Assembly (NCBI GenBank): GCA_030765045.1
Contig: CM060968.1
Span: forward strand, 111,069,404-111,133,403
Length of the DNA stretch: 64,000 nt
Source of the DNA: Tenodera sinensis
Lineage: Eukaryota > Arthropoda > Insecta > Mantodea > Mantidae
Direction of reading: 5' to 3'
Both the position numbers and the translations under genes were made by a program. Under the pieces are notes generated by a model, which saw only the letters and a list, made by a program, of their open reading frames with translations, did no database searches and had not been told where the DNA came from. This document shows, piece after piece, positions 12,240 to 26,438 of this stretch (its first letter is position 1; each line of letters begins with the position of its first letter).

Positions 12240-14190
12240 GTACAATGAAAATGTTTATGTTTTGATGTACATTCCTTGAATGTACAATGAAAATGTGTAT
12301 GTTTTGATGTACATTTCTTGAATGTACAATGAGAATGTGTATGTATTGATGTACATTTCTTGAATGTAATCTGAAAATGTGTATGCTTTGATATACATTT
12401 CTTGAATGTACAATGAAAATGTATATGTTTTCATGTACATTTCTTGAATGTACACGGAAAATGTGTATGTTTTGATGTACATTTCTTGTATATACAATGA
12501 AAATGTATATGTTTTGATGTACATTTCTTGAATGTACACTGAAAATGTGTATGTTTTGATGTATATTTCTTGTATATACAATGAAAATGTGTATGTTTTG
12601 ATGTACATTTCTGGTATATACAATGAAAATGTGTATGTTTTGATGTACATTTTTTGAATGTACAATGAAAGTGTGTATGTTTTGATGTACATTTGTTGAA
12701 TGTACAATGAAAATGTGTATGTTTTCATATACATTTCTTGAATGTACAATGAAAAAGTGTATGTTTTGATGTACATTTCTTTAGTGTACAATGAAAATGT
12801 GTATGTTTTGATGTACATTTCTTGAGTGTACAATGAAAATGTGTATGCTTTGATGTACATTTCTTGAATGTACAATGAAAATGTGTATGTTTTGATCTAC
12901 ATTTCTTGAATATACAATGAAAATGTGTATGTTTTGATGTACATTTCTTGAATGTATTTTGAAAATGTGTATGTTTTGATGTACATTTCTTTAGTGCACA
13001 ATGAAAATGTGTATGTTTTGATGTACATTTCTTGTATATACAATGAAAATGTGTATCTTTTGATGTACATTTCTTGAATGTAACCTGAAAATGTGTATGT
13101 TTTGATATACATTTTTTGAATGTACAATGAAAATGTATATGTTTTCATGTACATTTCTTGAATGTATACTGAAAATGTGTATGTTTTGATGTACATTTCT
13201 TGAATGTACACTGTAAATGTGCATGTTTTGATATACATTTCTTGAATGTACACTGAAAATATGTATGTTTTGATGTACATTTCTTGTATATACAATGAAA
13301 ATGTATAAGTTTTGATGTACATTTCTTGAATGTAATCTGAAAATGTGTATGTTTTGATATACATTTCTTGAATGTACAATGAAAATGTATATGTTTTCAT
13401 GTCCATTTCTTGAATGTACACTGAAAATGTGTATGTTTTGATGTACATTTCTTGTATATACAATGAAAATGTATATGTTTTTATGTACATTTCTTGAATG
13501 TACACAGAAAATGTGTATGTTTTGATGTACATTTCTTGTATATACAATGATAATGTGTATGTTCTGATGTACATTTCTGGTATATACAATGAAAATGTGT
13601 ATGTTTTGATGTACATTTCTTGAATGTACACAGAAAATGTGTATGTTTTGATGTACATTTCTTGAGTGTACAATGAAAATGTGTATGTTTTGATGTACAT
13701 TTCTAGAATCTACACTGAAAATGTGTAGGTTTTGATGTACATTTCTTTAATGTACAATGAAAATGTGTATGTTTTGATGTACATTTCTTGAGTGTACAAT
13801 GAAAATGTGTATGTTTTGATGTACATTTCTTGAGTGTACAATGAAAATGTGTATGTTTTGATGTACATTTCTTGAATGTACAATGAGAATGTGTATGTTT
13901 TGATGTACATTTCTTGAATGTACAATGAAAATGTGTATGTTTTGATGTATATTTCTTGAATGTACAATGAAAATGTGTATGTTTTGTTGTACCTTTCTGG
14001 AATGTACAATGAAAATGTGTATGTTTTGATATACATTTCTTGAATGTACACTGAAAATGTGTATGTTTTGATGTACATTTCTTGAGTGTACAATGAAAAT
14101 GTGTATGTTTTGATGTACATTTCTTGTATATACAATGAAAATGTGTATGTTTTGATGTATATTTCTAGAATGTACAATGAAAATGTGTAT
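12240..14190. repeat. Segment duplicated at 39.6-41.5 kb (offset ~27.3 kb)
   Basis: Variant order matches 39617 onward at offset 27377 through about 13.2 kb, then at offset 27293 from about 13.7 kb. The 84-bp difference is exactly two monomers gained here or lost there. Shared rare variants include ATGTCCATTTC, ACACAGAAAATG, GTATAAGTTTTG and TCTAGAATCTACACTG. The match fails near 14190/41485. Confidence 0.75.
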
Positions 14191-15049
14191 GTTTTGATGT
14201 ACATTTCTTGAATGTACAATGAAAATGTGTATGTTTAAATGTACATTTCTTGAATGTACACTGAAAATGTGTATGTTTTGATGAACATTTCTTGAGTGTA
14301 CAATGAAAATGTGTATGTTTTGATGTACATTTCTTGAATGTACAATGAAAATGTGTATGTTTTGATGTACACTTCTTGAGTGTACAATGAAAATGTGTAT
14401 GTTTTGATGTACATTTCTTGAATGTACAATGAAAATGTGTATGTTTTGATGTATATTTCTTGAATGTACAATGAAAATGTGTATGTTTTGATGTAGATTT
14501 CTTTAGTGTACAATGAAAATGTGTTTGTTTGGATGTACATTTCTTGAATGTACACTGAAAATGTGTATTTTTTGTTATACATTTCTTGAATGTACACTGA
14601 AAATGTGTATGTTTTGATGTACATTTGTTGAATGTACAATGAAAATGTTAATGTTTTGATATACATTTCTTGAATGTACAATGAAAAAGTGTATGTTTTG
14701 ATGTACGATTCTTGAGTGTACAATGAAAATGTGTATGTTTTGATGTACATTTCTTGAGTGTACAATGAAAATGTGTATGCTTTGATGTACATTTCTTGAA
14801 TGTACAATGAAAATGTGTATGTTTTGATCTACATTTCTTGAATGTACAATGAAAATGTGTATGTTTTGATGTACATTTCTTGAATGTGCACTGAAAATGT
14901 GTATGTTTTGATGTAAATTTCTTTAGTGCACAATGAAAATGTGTATATTTTGATGTACATTTCTTGTATATACAATGAAAATGTGTATGTTTTGATGTAC
15001 GTTTCTTGAATGTACACTGAAAATATGTATGTTTTGATATACATTTCTT
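14191..15049. repeat. Heterogeneous satellite segment
   Basis: Contains GTTTAAATGTAC, GATGAACATTTC, GTGTTTGTTTGGATG and GTGTATTTTTTGTTATAC variants in an order resembling 29.4-30.0 kb and 34.2-34.7 kb. Local single-copy substitutions such as GATGTAGATTTC near 14494 and ATGTACGATTC near 14701 distinguish it. No gene or foreign sequence is visible. Confidence 0.7.
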
Positions 15050-15540
15050 GAATGTACACTGAAAATGTGTATGTTTTGATGTACATTTCTTGTATACACA
15101 ATGAAAATGTGTATGTTTTGATGTACATTTCTGGTATATACAATGAAAATGTGTATGTTTTGATGTACATTGCTTGAGTGTACAATGAAAATGTGTATGT
15201 TTTGATGTACATTTCTTGAATGTACACTGAAAATGTGTAGGTTTTGATGTACATTTCTTTAATGTACAATGAAAATGTGTATGGTTTGATGTACATTTCT
15301 TGAATATACAATGCTAATTTGTATGTTTTGATGTACATTTCTTGAATGTACACTGAAAATGTGTATGTTTTGATATGCATTTCTTGAATGTACACTGAAA
15401 ATGTGTGTGTTTTGATGTACATTTCTTGAATGTACAATGAAAATGTGTATGTTTTGATGTACATTCTTTGAATGTACAATGAAAATGTGTATGTTTTGAT
15501 GTACATTTCTTGAATGTACAATGAAAATGTGTATGCTTTG
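15050..15540. repeat. Left flank shared by four superunits
   Basis: Landmark TTGTATACACAATG at 15091 recurs at 25840 (offset 10749). Variants here also recur at about 44.88 and 49.58 kb. The order TTGTATACAC, TTCTGGTATATAC, ATTGCTTGAGTG, GTGTAGG, GATATGCATTTC, GTGTGTG, ATTCTTTGAATG is kept in all four. This flank shows that the copy starting at 15541 is the leftmost member of the triplication that follows. Confidence 0.8.
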
Positions 15541-17892
15541 ATGTACATTTCTTGAATGTACAATGAAAATGTGTATGTTTTGATATACATTTCTTGAATG
15601 TACAATGAAAATGTGTATGTTTTGATGTACATTTCTTGAGTGTACAATGAAAATGTGTATGTTTTGATGTACATTTCTTGAGTGTACAATCAAAATGTGT
15701 ATGTTTTGATGTACATTTCTTGAATGTACAATGAGAATGTGTATGTTTTGATGTACATTTCTTGAATGTACACTGAAAATGTGTATGTTTTGATGTATAT
15801 TTCTTGAATGTACAATGAAAATGTGAACGTTTTGATGTGCATTTCTTGAATGTACAATGAAAATGTGTATGTTTTGATGTACATTTCTTTAGTGTACAAT
15901 GAAAATGTGTTTGCTTTGATGTACATTTCTTGAATGTACACCGAAAATGTGAATTTCTTGATATACATTTCTTGAATGTACACTGAAAATGTGTATGTTT
16001 TGATGTACATTTCTTGAATATACACTGAAAATGTGTATGTTTTGATGTACAGTTCTTGAATGTACAATGAAAAAGAGTATGTTTTGATGTACATTTCTTG
16101 AGTGTACAATGAAAATGTGTATGTTTTGATGTAGATTTCTTGAGTGTACAATGAAAAAGTGTATGTTTTGATGGACATTTCTTGAGTGTACAATGAAAAT
16201 GTGTATGTTTTGATGTACATTTCTTGAGTGTACAATGAAAATGTGTATGCTATGTTGTACATTTCTTGAATGTACAATGAAAATGTGTATGTTTTGATCT
16301 ACATTTCTTGAATGTACAATGAAAATGTGTATGTTTTGATGTGCATTTCTTGAATGTACAATGAAAATATGTATGTTTTGATGTACATTTCTTTAGTGTA
16401 CAATGAAAATGTGTTTGCTTTGATGTACATTTCTTGAATGTACACTGAAAATGTGTATTTTTTGATATACATTTCTTGAATGTACACTCAAAATGTGTAT
16501 GTTTTGATGTACAGTTCTTGAATGTACAATCAAAATGTGTATGTTTTGATGTGCATATCTGGTATATGCAATGAAAATGTGTATGTTTTGATGTATATTT
16601 CTAGAATGTGCAGTCAAAATGTGTATGTTTTGATGTACATTTCTTGAATGTACAATGAAAATGTGTATGTTTTGATGTACATTTCTGGTATATACAATGA
16701 AAATGTGTATGTTTTGATGTACATTTCTTGAATGTACAGTGAAAATGTGTATGTTTTGATGTACATTTCTGGTATATACAATGAAAATGTTTATGTTTTG
16801 ATGTACTTTTCTTGAATGTACAATTAAAATGTGTATGTTTTGATGTACATTTCTGGTATATACAATGAAAATGTGTATGTTTTGATGTACATTTCTTGAA
16901 TATACAATGAAAATGTGTAGTTTTTGATGTACATTTCATGAATGTACACTGAAAATGTGTATGTTTTGATATATATTTCTTGTATATACAATGAAAATGC
17001 TTATGTTTTGATGTACATTTCTGGTACATACAATGAAAATGTGCATGTTTTGATGTATATCTTTTGAATGTACACTCAAAATGTGTATGTTTTGATGTAC
17101 AATTCTTGAGTGTACAATGAAAATGTGTGTGTTTTGATGTACATTTCTTGAATGTACAATGAAAATGTGTATGTTTTGATGTACATTCCTTGAATGTACA
17201 ATGAAAATGTGTATGTTTTGATGTACATTTCTTTAATGTACAATGAAAATGTGTATGTTTTGATGTACATTTCTTGAATGTACACTCAAAGTGTGTATGT
17301 TTTAATGTACATTTCTTGTATATACAATGAAAATGTATATGTTTTGATGTACATTTCTTAAATGTACACTGAAAATGTGTATGTTTTGATGTACATTTCT
17401 TGTATATACAATGAAAATGTGTATGTTTTGATGTACATTTCTGGTATATACAATGAAAATGTGTATGTTTTGATGTACATTTCTTGAATGTACGCTGAAA
17501 ATGTGTATGTTTTGATGTACATTTCTTGAGTGTACAATGAAAATGTGTATGTTGTGATGTACATTTCTTGAATGTACACTGAAAATGTGTAGGTTTCGAT
17601 GTACATTTCTTTAATGTACAATGAAAATGTGTATGTTTTGATATACATTTCTTGAATGTACACTGAAAATGTGTGTGTTTTGATGTACATTGCTTGAATG
17701 TACAATGAAAATGTGTATGTTTTGATGTACATTCCTTGAATGTACAATGAAAATGTTTATGTTTTGATGTACATTTCTTGAATGTACAATGAAAATGTGT
17801 ATGTTTTGATGTACATTTCTTGAATGTACAATGAGAATGTGTATGTATTGATGTACATTTCTTGAATGTAATCTGAAAATGTGTATGTTTTG
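15541..17892. repeat. 2,352-bp (56-mer) higher-order repeat, copy 1
   Basis: Exactly 56 units of 42 bp. It holds an ordered set of variants: GTGAACG, ACACCGAAAATGTGAATTTC, GAAAAAGAGTATG, GCTATGTTGTAC, GATCTAC, the TCTAGAATGTGCAGTC marker at 16600, GTGTAGTTTTTG and ATCTTTTGAATG. Private or ancestral states against copies 2 and 3 include GATGTAGATTTCTTGAG at 16130 and GATGTGCATTTC near 16341. Confidence 0.85.
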
Positions 17893-20244
17893 ATGTACAT
17901 TTCTTGAATGTACAATGAAAATGTGTATGTTTTGATATACATTTCTTGAATGTACAATGAAAATGTGTATGTTTTGATGTACATTTCTTGAGTGTACAAT
18001 GAAAATGTGTATGTTTTGATGTACATTTCTTGAGTGTACAATCAAAATGTGTATGTTTTGATGTACATTTCTTGAATGTACAATGAAAATGTGTATGTTT
18101 AAATGTACATTTCTTGAATGTACACTGAAAATGTGTATGTTTTGATGTATATTTCTTGAATGTACAATGAAAATGTGAACGTTTTGATGTGCATTTCTTG
18201 AATGTACAATGAAAATCTGTATGTTTTGATGTACATTTCTTTAGTGTACAATGAAAATGTGTTTGCTTTGATGTACATTTCTTGAATGTACACCGAAAAT
18301 GTGAATTTCTTGATATACATTTCTTGAATGTACACTGAAAATGTGTATGTTTTGATGTACATTTCTTGAATATAGACTGAAAATGTGTATGTTTTGATGT
18401 ACAGTTCTTGAATGTACAATGAAAAAGAGTATGTTTTGATGTACATTTCTTGAGTGTACAATGAAAATGTGTATGTTTTGATGTACATTTCCTGAGTGTA
18501 CAATGAAAAAGTGTATGTTTTGATGTACATTTCTTGAGTGTACAATGAAAATGTGTATGTTTTGATGTACATTTCTTGAGTGTACAATGAAAATGTGTAT
18601 GCTATGTTGTACATTTCTTGAATGTACAATGAAAATGTGTATGTTTTGATCTACATTTCTTGAATGTACAATGAAAATGTGTATGTTTTGATGAGCATTT
18701 CTTGAATGTACAATGAAAATGTGTATGTTTTGATGTACATTTCTTTAGTGTACAATGAAAATGTGTTTGCTTTGATGTACATTTCTTGAATGTACACTGA
18801 AAATGTGTATTTTTTGATATACATTTCTTGAATGTACACTCAAAATGTGTATGTTTTGATGTACAGTTCTTGAATGTACAATGAAAATGTGTATGTTTTG
18901 ATGTGCATATCTGGTATATGCAATGAAAATGTGTATGTTTTGATGTATATTTCTAGAATGTGCAGTCAAAATGTGTATGTTTTGATGTACATTTCTTGAA
19001 TGTACAATGAAAATGTGTATGTTTTGATGTACATTTCTGGTATATACAATGAAAATGTGTATGTTTTGATGTACATTTCTTGAATGTACAATGAAAATGT
19101 GTATGTTTTGATGTACATTTCTGGTATATACAATGAAAATGTTTATGTTTTGATGTACTTTTCTTGAATGTACAATTAAAATGTGTATGTTTTGATGTAC
19201 ATTTCTGGTATATACAATGAAAATGTGTATGTTTTGATGTACATTTCTTGAATATACAATGAAAATGTGTAGTTTTTGATGTACATTTCATGAATGTACA
19301 CTGAAAATGTGTATGTTTTGATATATATTTCTTGTATATGCAATGAAAATGCTTATGTTTTGATGTACATTTCTGGTACATACAATGAAAATGTGCATGT
19401 TTTGATGTATATCTTTTGAATGTACACTCAAAATGTGTATGTTTTGATGTACAATTCTTGAGTGTACAATGAAAATGTGTGTGTTTTGATGTACATTTCT
19501 TGAATGTACAATGAAAATGTGTATGTTTTGATGTACATTCCTTGAATGTACAATGAAAATGTGTATGTTTTGATGTACATTTCTTTAATGTACAATGAAA
19601 ATGTGTATGTTTTGATGTACATTTCTTGAATGTACACTCAAAGTGTGTATGTTTTAATGTACATTTCTTGTATATACAATGAAAATGTATATGTTTTGAT
19701 GTACATTTCTTAAATGTACACTGAAAATGTGTATGTTTTGATGTACATTTCTTGTATATACAATGAAAATGTGTATGTTTTGATGTACATTTCTGGTATA
19801 TACAATGAAAATGTGTATGTTTTGATGTACATTTCTTGAATGTACACTGAAAATGTGTATGTTTTGATGTACATTTCTTGAGTGTACAATGAAAATGTGT
19901 ATGTTGTGATGTACATTTCTTGAATGTACACTGAAAATGTGTAGGTTTCGATGTACATTTCTTTAATGTACAATGAAAATGTGTATGTTTTGATATACAT
20001 TTCTTGAATGTACACTGAAAATGTGTGTGTTTTGATGTACATTGCTTGAATGTACAATGAAAATGTGTATGTTTTGATGTACATTCCTTGAATGTACAAT
20101 GAAAATGTTTATGTTTTGATGTACATTTCTTGAATGTACAATGAAAATGTGTATGTTTTGATGTACATTTCTTGAATGTACAATGAGAATGTGTATGTAT
20201 TGATGTACATTTCTTGAATGTAATCTGAAAATGTGTATGTTTTG
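17893..20244. repeat. 2,352-bp higher-order repeat, copy 2
   Basis: Follows copy 1 at constant offset 2352. It shares with copy 3 the derived states TTTCCTGAGTG (near 18489), GATGAGCATTTC (near 18690) and TTGTATATGCAATG (near 19333). It has private changes such as TGAATATAGACTG near 18369 and GTTTAAATGTAC near 18098. The marker monomer starts at 18952. Confidence 0.85.
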
Positions 20245-22596
20245 ATGTACATTTCTTGAATGTACAATGAAAATGTGTATGTTTTGATATACATTTCTTG
20301 AATGTACAATGAAAATGTCGATGTTTTGATGTACATTTCTTGAGTGTACAATGAAAATGTGTATGTTTTGATGTACATTTCTTGAGTGTACAATCAAAAT
20401 GTGTATGTTTTGATGTACATTTCTTGAATGTACAATGAGAATGTGTATGTTTTGATGTACATTTCTTGAATGTACACTGAAAATGTGTATGTTTTGATGT
20501 ATATTTCTTGAATGTACAATGAAAATGTGAACGTTTTGATGTGCATTTCTTGAATGTACAATGAAAATGTGTATGTTTTGATGTACATTTCTTTAGTGTA
20601 CAATGAAAATGTGTTTGCTTTGATGTACATTTCTTGAATGTACACCGAAAATGTGAATTTCTTGATATACATTTCTTGAATGTACACTGAAAATGTGTAT
20701 GTTTTGATGTACATTTCTTGAATATACACTGAAAATGTGTATGTTTTGATGTACAGTTCTTGAATGTACAATGAAAAAGAGTATGTTTTGATGTACATTT
20801 CTTGAGTGTACAATGAAAATGTGTATGTTTTGATGTACATTTCCTGAGTGTACAATGAAAAAGTGTATGTTTTGATGTACATTTCTTGAGTGTACAATGA
20901 AAATGTGTATGTTTTGATGTACATTTCTTGAGTGTACAATGAAAATGTGTATGCTATGTTGTACATTTCTTGAATGTACAATGAAAATGTGTATGTTTTG
21001 ATCTACATTTCTTGAATGTACAATGAAAATGTGTATGTTTTGATGAGCATTTCTTGAATGTACAATGAAAATGTGTATGTTTTGATGTACATTTCTTTAG
21101 TGTACAATGAAAATGTGTTTGCTTTGATGTACATTTCTTGAATGTACACTGAAAATGTGTATTTTTTGATATACATTTCTTGAATGTACACTCAAAATGT
21201 GTATGTTTTGATGTACAGTTCTTGAATGTACAATGAAAATGTGTATGTTTTGATGTGCATATCTGGTATATGCAATGAAAATGTGTATGTTTTGATGTAT
21301 ATTTCTAGAATGTGCAGTCAAAATGTGTATGTTTTGATGTACATTTCTTGAATGTACAATGAAAATGTGTATGCTTTGATGTACATTTCTGGTATATACA
21401 ATGAAAATGTGTATGTTTTGATGTACATTTCTTGAATGTACAATGAAAATGTGTATGTTTTGATGTACATTTCTGGTATATACAATGAAAATGTTTATGT
21501 TTTGATGTACTTTTCTTGAATGTACAATTAAAATGTGTATGTTTTGATGTACATTTCTGGTATATACAATGAAAATGTGTATGTTTTGATGTACATTTCT
21601 TGAATATACAATGAAAATGTGTAGTTTTTGATGTACATTTCATGAATGTACACTGAAAATGTGTATGTTTTGATATATATTTCTTGTATATGCAATGAAA
21701 ATGCTTATGTTTTGATGTACATTTCTGGTACATACAATAAAAATGTGCATGTTTTGATGTATATCTTTTGAATGTACACTCAAAATGTGTATGTTTTGAT
21801 GTACAATTCTTGAGTGTACAATGAAAATGTGTGTGTTTTGATGTACATTTCTTGAATGTACAATGAAAATGTGTATGTTTTGATGTACATTCCTTGAATG
21901 TACAATGAAAATGTGTATGTTTTGATGTACATTTCTTTAATGTACAATGAAAATGTGTATGTTTTGATGTACATTTCTTGAATGTACACTCAAAGTGTGT
22001 ATGTTTTAATGTACATTTCTTGTATATACAATGAAAATGTATATGTTTTGATGTACATTTCTTAAATGTACACTGAAAATGTGTATGTTTTGATGTACAT
22101 TTCTTGTATATACAATGAAAATGTGTATGTTTTGATGTACATTTCTGGTATATACAATGAAAATGTGTATGTTTTGATGTACATTTCTTGAATGTACACT
22201 GAAAATGTGTATGTTTTGATGTACATTTCTTGAGTGTACAATGAAAATGTGTATGTTGTGTAGTACATTTCTTGAATGTACACTGAAAATGTGTAGGTTT
22301 CGATGTACATTTCTTTAATGTACAATGAAAATGTGTATGTTTTGATATACATTTCTTGAATGTACACTGAAAATGTGTGTGTTTTGATGTACATTGCTTG
22401 AATGTACAATGAAAATGTGTATGTTTTGATGTACATTCCTTGAATGTACAATGAAAATGTTTATGTTTTGATGTACATTTCTTGAATGTACAATGAAAAT
22501 GTGTATGTTTTGATGTACATTTCTTGAATGTACAATGAGAATGTGTATGTATTGATGTACATTTCTTGAATGTAATCTGAAAATGTGTATGTTTTG
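20245..22596. repeat. 2,352-bp higher-order repeat, copy 3
   Basis: Constant offset 2352 from copy 2. Private changes include GTATGCTTTG near 21372 and GTTGTGTAGTAC near 22256. The match to copy 2 stops at about 22597, where GATATAC replaces GATGTAC. Its right flank then matches the right flank of copy 4 (offset 6045, later 5961). The marker starts at 21304. Confidence 0.85.
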
Positions 22597-25500
22597 ATAT
22601 ACATTTCTTGAATGTACAATGAAAATGTATATGTTTTCATGTACATTTCTTGAATGTACACTGAAAATGTGTATGTTTTGATGTACATTTCTTGTATATA
22701 CAATGAAAATGTATATGTTTTGATGTACATTTCTTGAATCTACACTGAAAATGTGTATGTTTTGATGTATATTTCTTGTATATACAATGAAAATGTGTAT
22801 GTTTTGATGTACATTTCTGGTATATACAATGAAAATGTGTATGTTTTGATGTACATTTTTTGAATGTACAATGAAAATGTGTATGTTTTGATGTACATTT
22901 GTTGAATGTACAATGAAAATGTGTATGTTTTGATATACATTTCTTGAATGTACAATGAAAAAGTGTATGTTTTGATGTACATTTCTTTAGTGTACAATGA
23001 AAATGTGTATGTTTTGATGTACATTTCTTGAGTGTACAATGAAAATGTGTATGCTTTGATGTACATTTCTTGAATGTACAATGAAAATGTGTATGTTTTG
23101 ATCTACATTTCTTGAATATACAATGAAATTGTGTATGTTCTGATGTACATTTCTTGAATATACACTGAAAATGTGTATGTTTTGATGTACATTTCTTTAG
23201 TGCACAATGAAAATGTGTATGTTTTGATGTACATTTCTTGTATATACAATGAAAATGTGTATCTTTTAATGTACATTTCTTGAATGTACACTGAAAATGT
23301 GTATGTTTTGATATACATTTTTTGAATGTACAATGAAAATGTATGTTTTCATGTACATTTCTTGAATGTATACTGAAAATGTGTATGTTTTGATGTAAAT
23401 TTCTTGAATGTACAATGAAAATGTGTATGTTTTGATGTACATTCCTTGAATGTACAATGAAAATGTGTATGTTTAAATGTACATTTCTTGAATGTAAACT
23501 GAAAATGTGTATGTTTTGATGAACATTTCTTGAGTGTATAATGAAAATGTGTATGCTTTGATGAACATTTCTTGAATGTACAATGAAAATGTGTATGTTT
23601 TGATGTACATTTCTTGAGTGTACAATGAAAATGTGTATGTTTTGATGTATATTTCATGAATGTACAATGAAAATGTGTATGTTTTGATGTACATTTCTTT
23701 AGTGTACAATGAAAATGTGTTTGTTTGGATGTACATTTCTTGAATGTACACTGAAAATGTGTATTTTTTGTTATACATTTCTTGAATGTACACTGAAAAT
23801 GTGTATGTTTTGATGTACATTTCTTGTATACACAATGAAAATGTGTATGTTTTGATATACATTTCTTGAATGTACAATGAAAAAGTGTATGTTTTGATGT
23901 ACATTTCTTGAGTGTACATAGAAAATGTGTATGTTTTGATGTACATTTCTTGAGTGTACAATGAAAATGTGTATGTTTTGATGTATATTTCATGAATGTA
24001 CAATGAAAATGTGTATGTTTTGATGTACATTTCTTTAGTGTACAATGAAAATGTGTTTGTTTGGATGTACATTTCTTGAATGTACACTGAAAATGTGTAT
24101 TTTTTGTTATACATTTCTTGAATGTACACTGAAAATGTGTATGTTTTGATGTACATTTCTTGTATACACAATGAAAATGTGTATGTTTTGATCTACATTT
24201 CTTGAATGTACAATGAAAATGTGTATGTTTTGATGTACATTTCTTGAATGTACACTGAAAATGTGTATGTTTTGATGTACATTTCTTTAGTGCACAATGA
24301 AAATGTGTATGTTTTGATGTACATTTCTTGTATATACAATGAAAATGTGTATGTTTTGATGTACGTTTCTTGAATGTACACTGAAAATATGTATGTTTTG
24401 ATATACATTTCTTGAATGTACAATGAAAGTGTATATGTTTTCATGTACATTTCTTGAATGTACACTGAAAATGTGTATGTTTTGATGTACATTTCTTGAA
24501 TGTACATTGAAAATGTGTATGTTTTGATGTACATTTCTTGTATATACAATGAAAATGTGTATGTTTTGATGTACATTTCTTGAATGTAATCTGAAAATGA
24601 GTATGTTTTGATATACATTTCTTGAATGTACAATGAAAATGTATATGTTTTCATGTACATTTCTTGAATGTACACTGAAAATGTGTATGTTTTGATGTAC
24701 ATTTCTTGTATATACAATGAAAATGTGTATGTTTTGATGTACATTTCTGGTATATACAATGAAAATGTGTATGTTTTGATGTACATTTCTTGAGTGTACA
24801 ATGAAAATGTGTATGTTTTGATGTACATATCTTAAGTGTACAATCAAAATGTGTATGTTTTGATGTACATTTCTTGAATGTACAATGAGAATGTGTATGT
24901 TTTGATGTACATTTCTTGAATGTACAATGAAAATGTGTATGTTTTGATGTATATTTCTTGAATGTACAATGAAAATGTGTATGTTTTGATGTGCATTTCT
25001 TGAATGTACAATGAAAATGTGTATGTTTTGATGTACATTTCTTTAGTGTACAATGAAAATGTGTTTGCTTTGATGTACATTTCTTGAATGTACACTGAAA
25101 ATGTGAATTTTTTGATATACATTTCTTGAATGTACACTGAAAATGTGTATGTTTTGATGTACAGTTCTTGAATGTACAATGAAAATGTGGATGTTTTGAT
25201 GTGCATTTCTGGTATATACAATGAAAATGTGTATGTTTTGATGTACATTTCTTGAATATACAATGAAACTGTGTAGTTTTTGATGTACATTTCTTGAATG
25301 TACAATGAAAATGTGTATGTTTTGATGTACATTTCTGGTAATTACAATGAAAATGTGCATGTTTTGATGTATATCTTTTGAATGTACACTCAAAATGTGT
25401 ATGTTTTGATGTACAATTCTTGAGTGTACAATGAAAATGTGTGTATTTTGATGTACATTTCTTGAATGTACAATGAAAATGTGTATGTTTTGATGTACAT

Positions 25501-25800
25501 TCCTTGAATGTACAATGAAAATGTGTATGTTTTGATGTACATTTCTTTAATGTACAATGAAAATGTGTATGTTTTGATGTACATTTCTTGAATGTACAAT
25601 GAAAATGTGTATTTTTTGATGTACATTTCTTGAATGTACACTGAAAGTGTGTATGTTTTAATGTACATTTCTTTAGTGTACAATGAAGATGTGTATGTTT
25701 TGATGTACATTTCTTGTATATACAATGAAATGTGTATGTTTTGATATACATTTCTTGAATGTACAATGAAAATGTATATGGTTTCATGTACATTTCTTGA
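22597..25800. repeat. Right part of first ~6-kb superunit
   Basis: Aligns with 28642-31.8 kb at offset 6045, then 5961 after an 84-bp (two-monomer) difference near 22.74/28.79 kb, then 5751-5794 and 5920 further on. Offset steps are multiples of 42, or of 42 plus one, so copies differ by whole monomers plus rare single-base indels. A 40-bp monomer (GAAAATGTATG near 23335) and a 41-bp monomer (GAAATG near 25728) lie here. Confidence 0.75.
23594..24191. repeat. 336-bp (8-mer) local tandem duplication
   Basis: The rare TTTCATGAATG monomer, GTGTTTGTTTGGATG, GTGTATTTTTTGTTATAC and TTGTATACACAATG occur twice, 336 bp apart (TTTGATGTAT at 23641 and 23977). The match runs from about 23594 to 23855 against 23930 to 24191. 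The corresponding stretch at 29.4-29.9 kb has only one copy, so this is a gain specific to this locus. Confidence 0.8.
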
Positions 25801-26438
25801 ATGTACACTGAAAATGTGTATGTTTTGATGTACATTTCTTGTATACACAATGAAAATGTGTATGTTTTGATGTACATTTCTGGTATATACAATGAAAATG
25901 TGTATGTTTTGATGTACATTGCTTGAGTGTACAATGAAAATGTGTATGTTTTGATGTACATTTCTTGAATGTACACTGAAAATGTGTAGGTTTTGATGTA
26001 CATTTCTTTAATGTACAATGAAAATGTGTATGGTTTGATGTACATTTCTTGAATATACAATGCAAATTTGTATGTTTTGATGTACATTTCTTGAATGTAC
26101 ACTGAAAATGTGTATGTTTTGATATGCATTTCTTGAATGTACACTGAAAATGTGTGTGTTTTGATGTACATTTCTTGAATGTACAATGAAAATGTGTATG
26201 TTTTGATGTACATTCTTTGAATGTACAATGAAAATGTGTATGTTTTGATGTACATTTCTTGAATGTACAATGAAAATGTGTATGTTTTGATGTACATTTC
26301 TTGAATGTACAATGAAAATGTGTATGTTTTGATATACATTTCTTGAATGTACAATGAAAATGTGTATGTTTTGATGTACATTTCTTGAGTGTACAATGAA
26401 AATGTGTATGTTTTGATGTACATTTCTTGAGTGTACAA
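24651..26438 (-). other. Longest minus-strand open frame (595 codons), not considered a gene
   Basis: This is the longest of many minus-strand frames. It encodes tandem 14-residue repeats such as MYIKTYTFSLYIQE and then, after a 41-bp monomer near 25728 shifts the register, repeats such as HCTFKKCTSKHTHF. A third register (FIVHSRNVHQNIHI) occurs in other frames of the window. A selected protein would not tolerate such frame switching. No signal peptide, non-repetitive domain or credible start context is visible, and variation is not confined to third codon positions. Other long examples lie at 47971-49611, 43528-44910 and 3549-4817. I read all of them as products of a stop-free repeat. Transcription or translation cannot be excluded from sequence alone. 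Confidence 0.85.
25801..26289. repeat. Left flank of second ~6-kb superunit
   Basis: Matches 15050-15540 at offset 10749, with the same order of landmarks beginning at TTGTATACAC (25840). It joins directly to copy 4 of the 56-mer unit. The private state GCAAATTTG near 26062 corresponds to GCTAATTTG at 15313. Confidence 0.8.

Noticed and set aside
15541..22596. The 2,352-bp triplication as a pure assembly artefact
   Set aside because: Each copy has private substitutions, and copies 2 and 3 share derived ones. That pattern is hard to obtain from duplicating one sequence by error. Copy number still needs read-level support.
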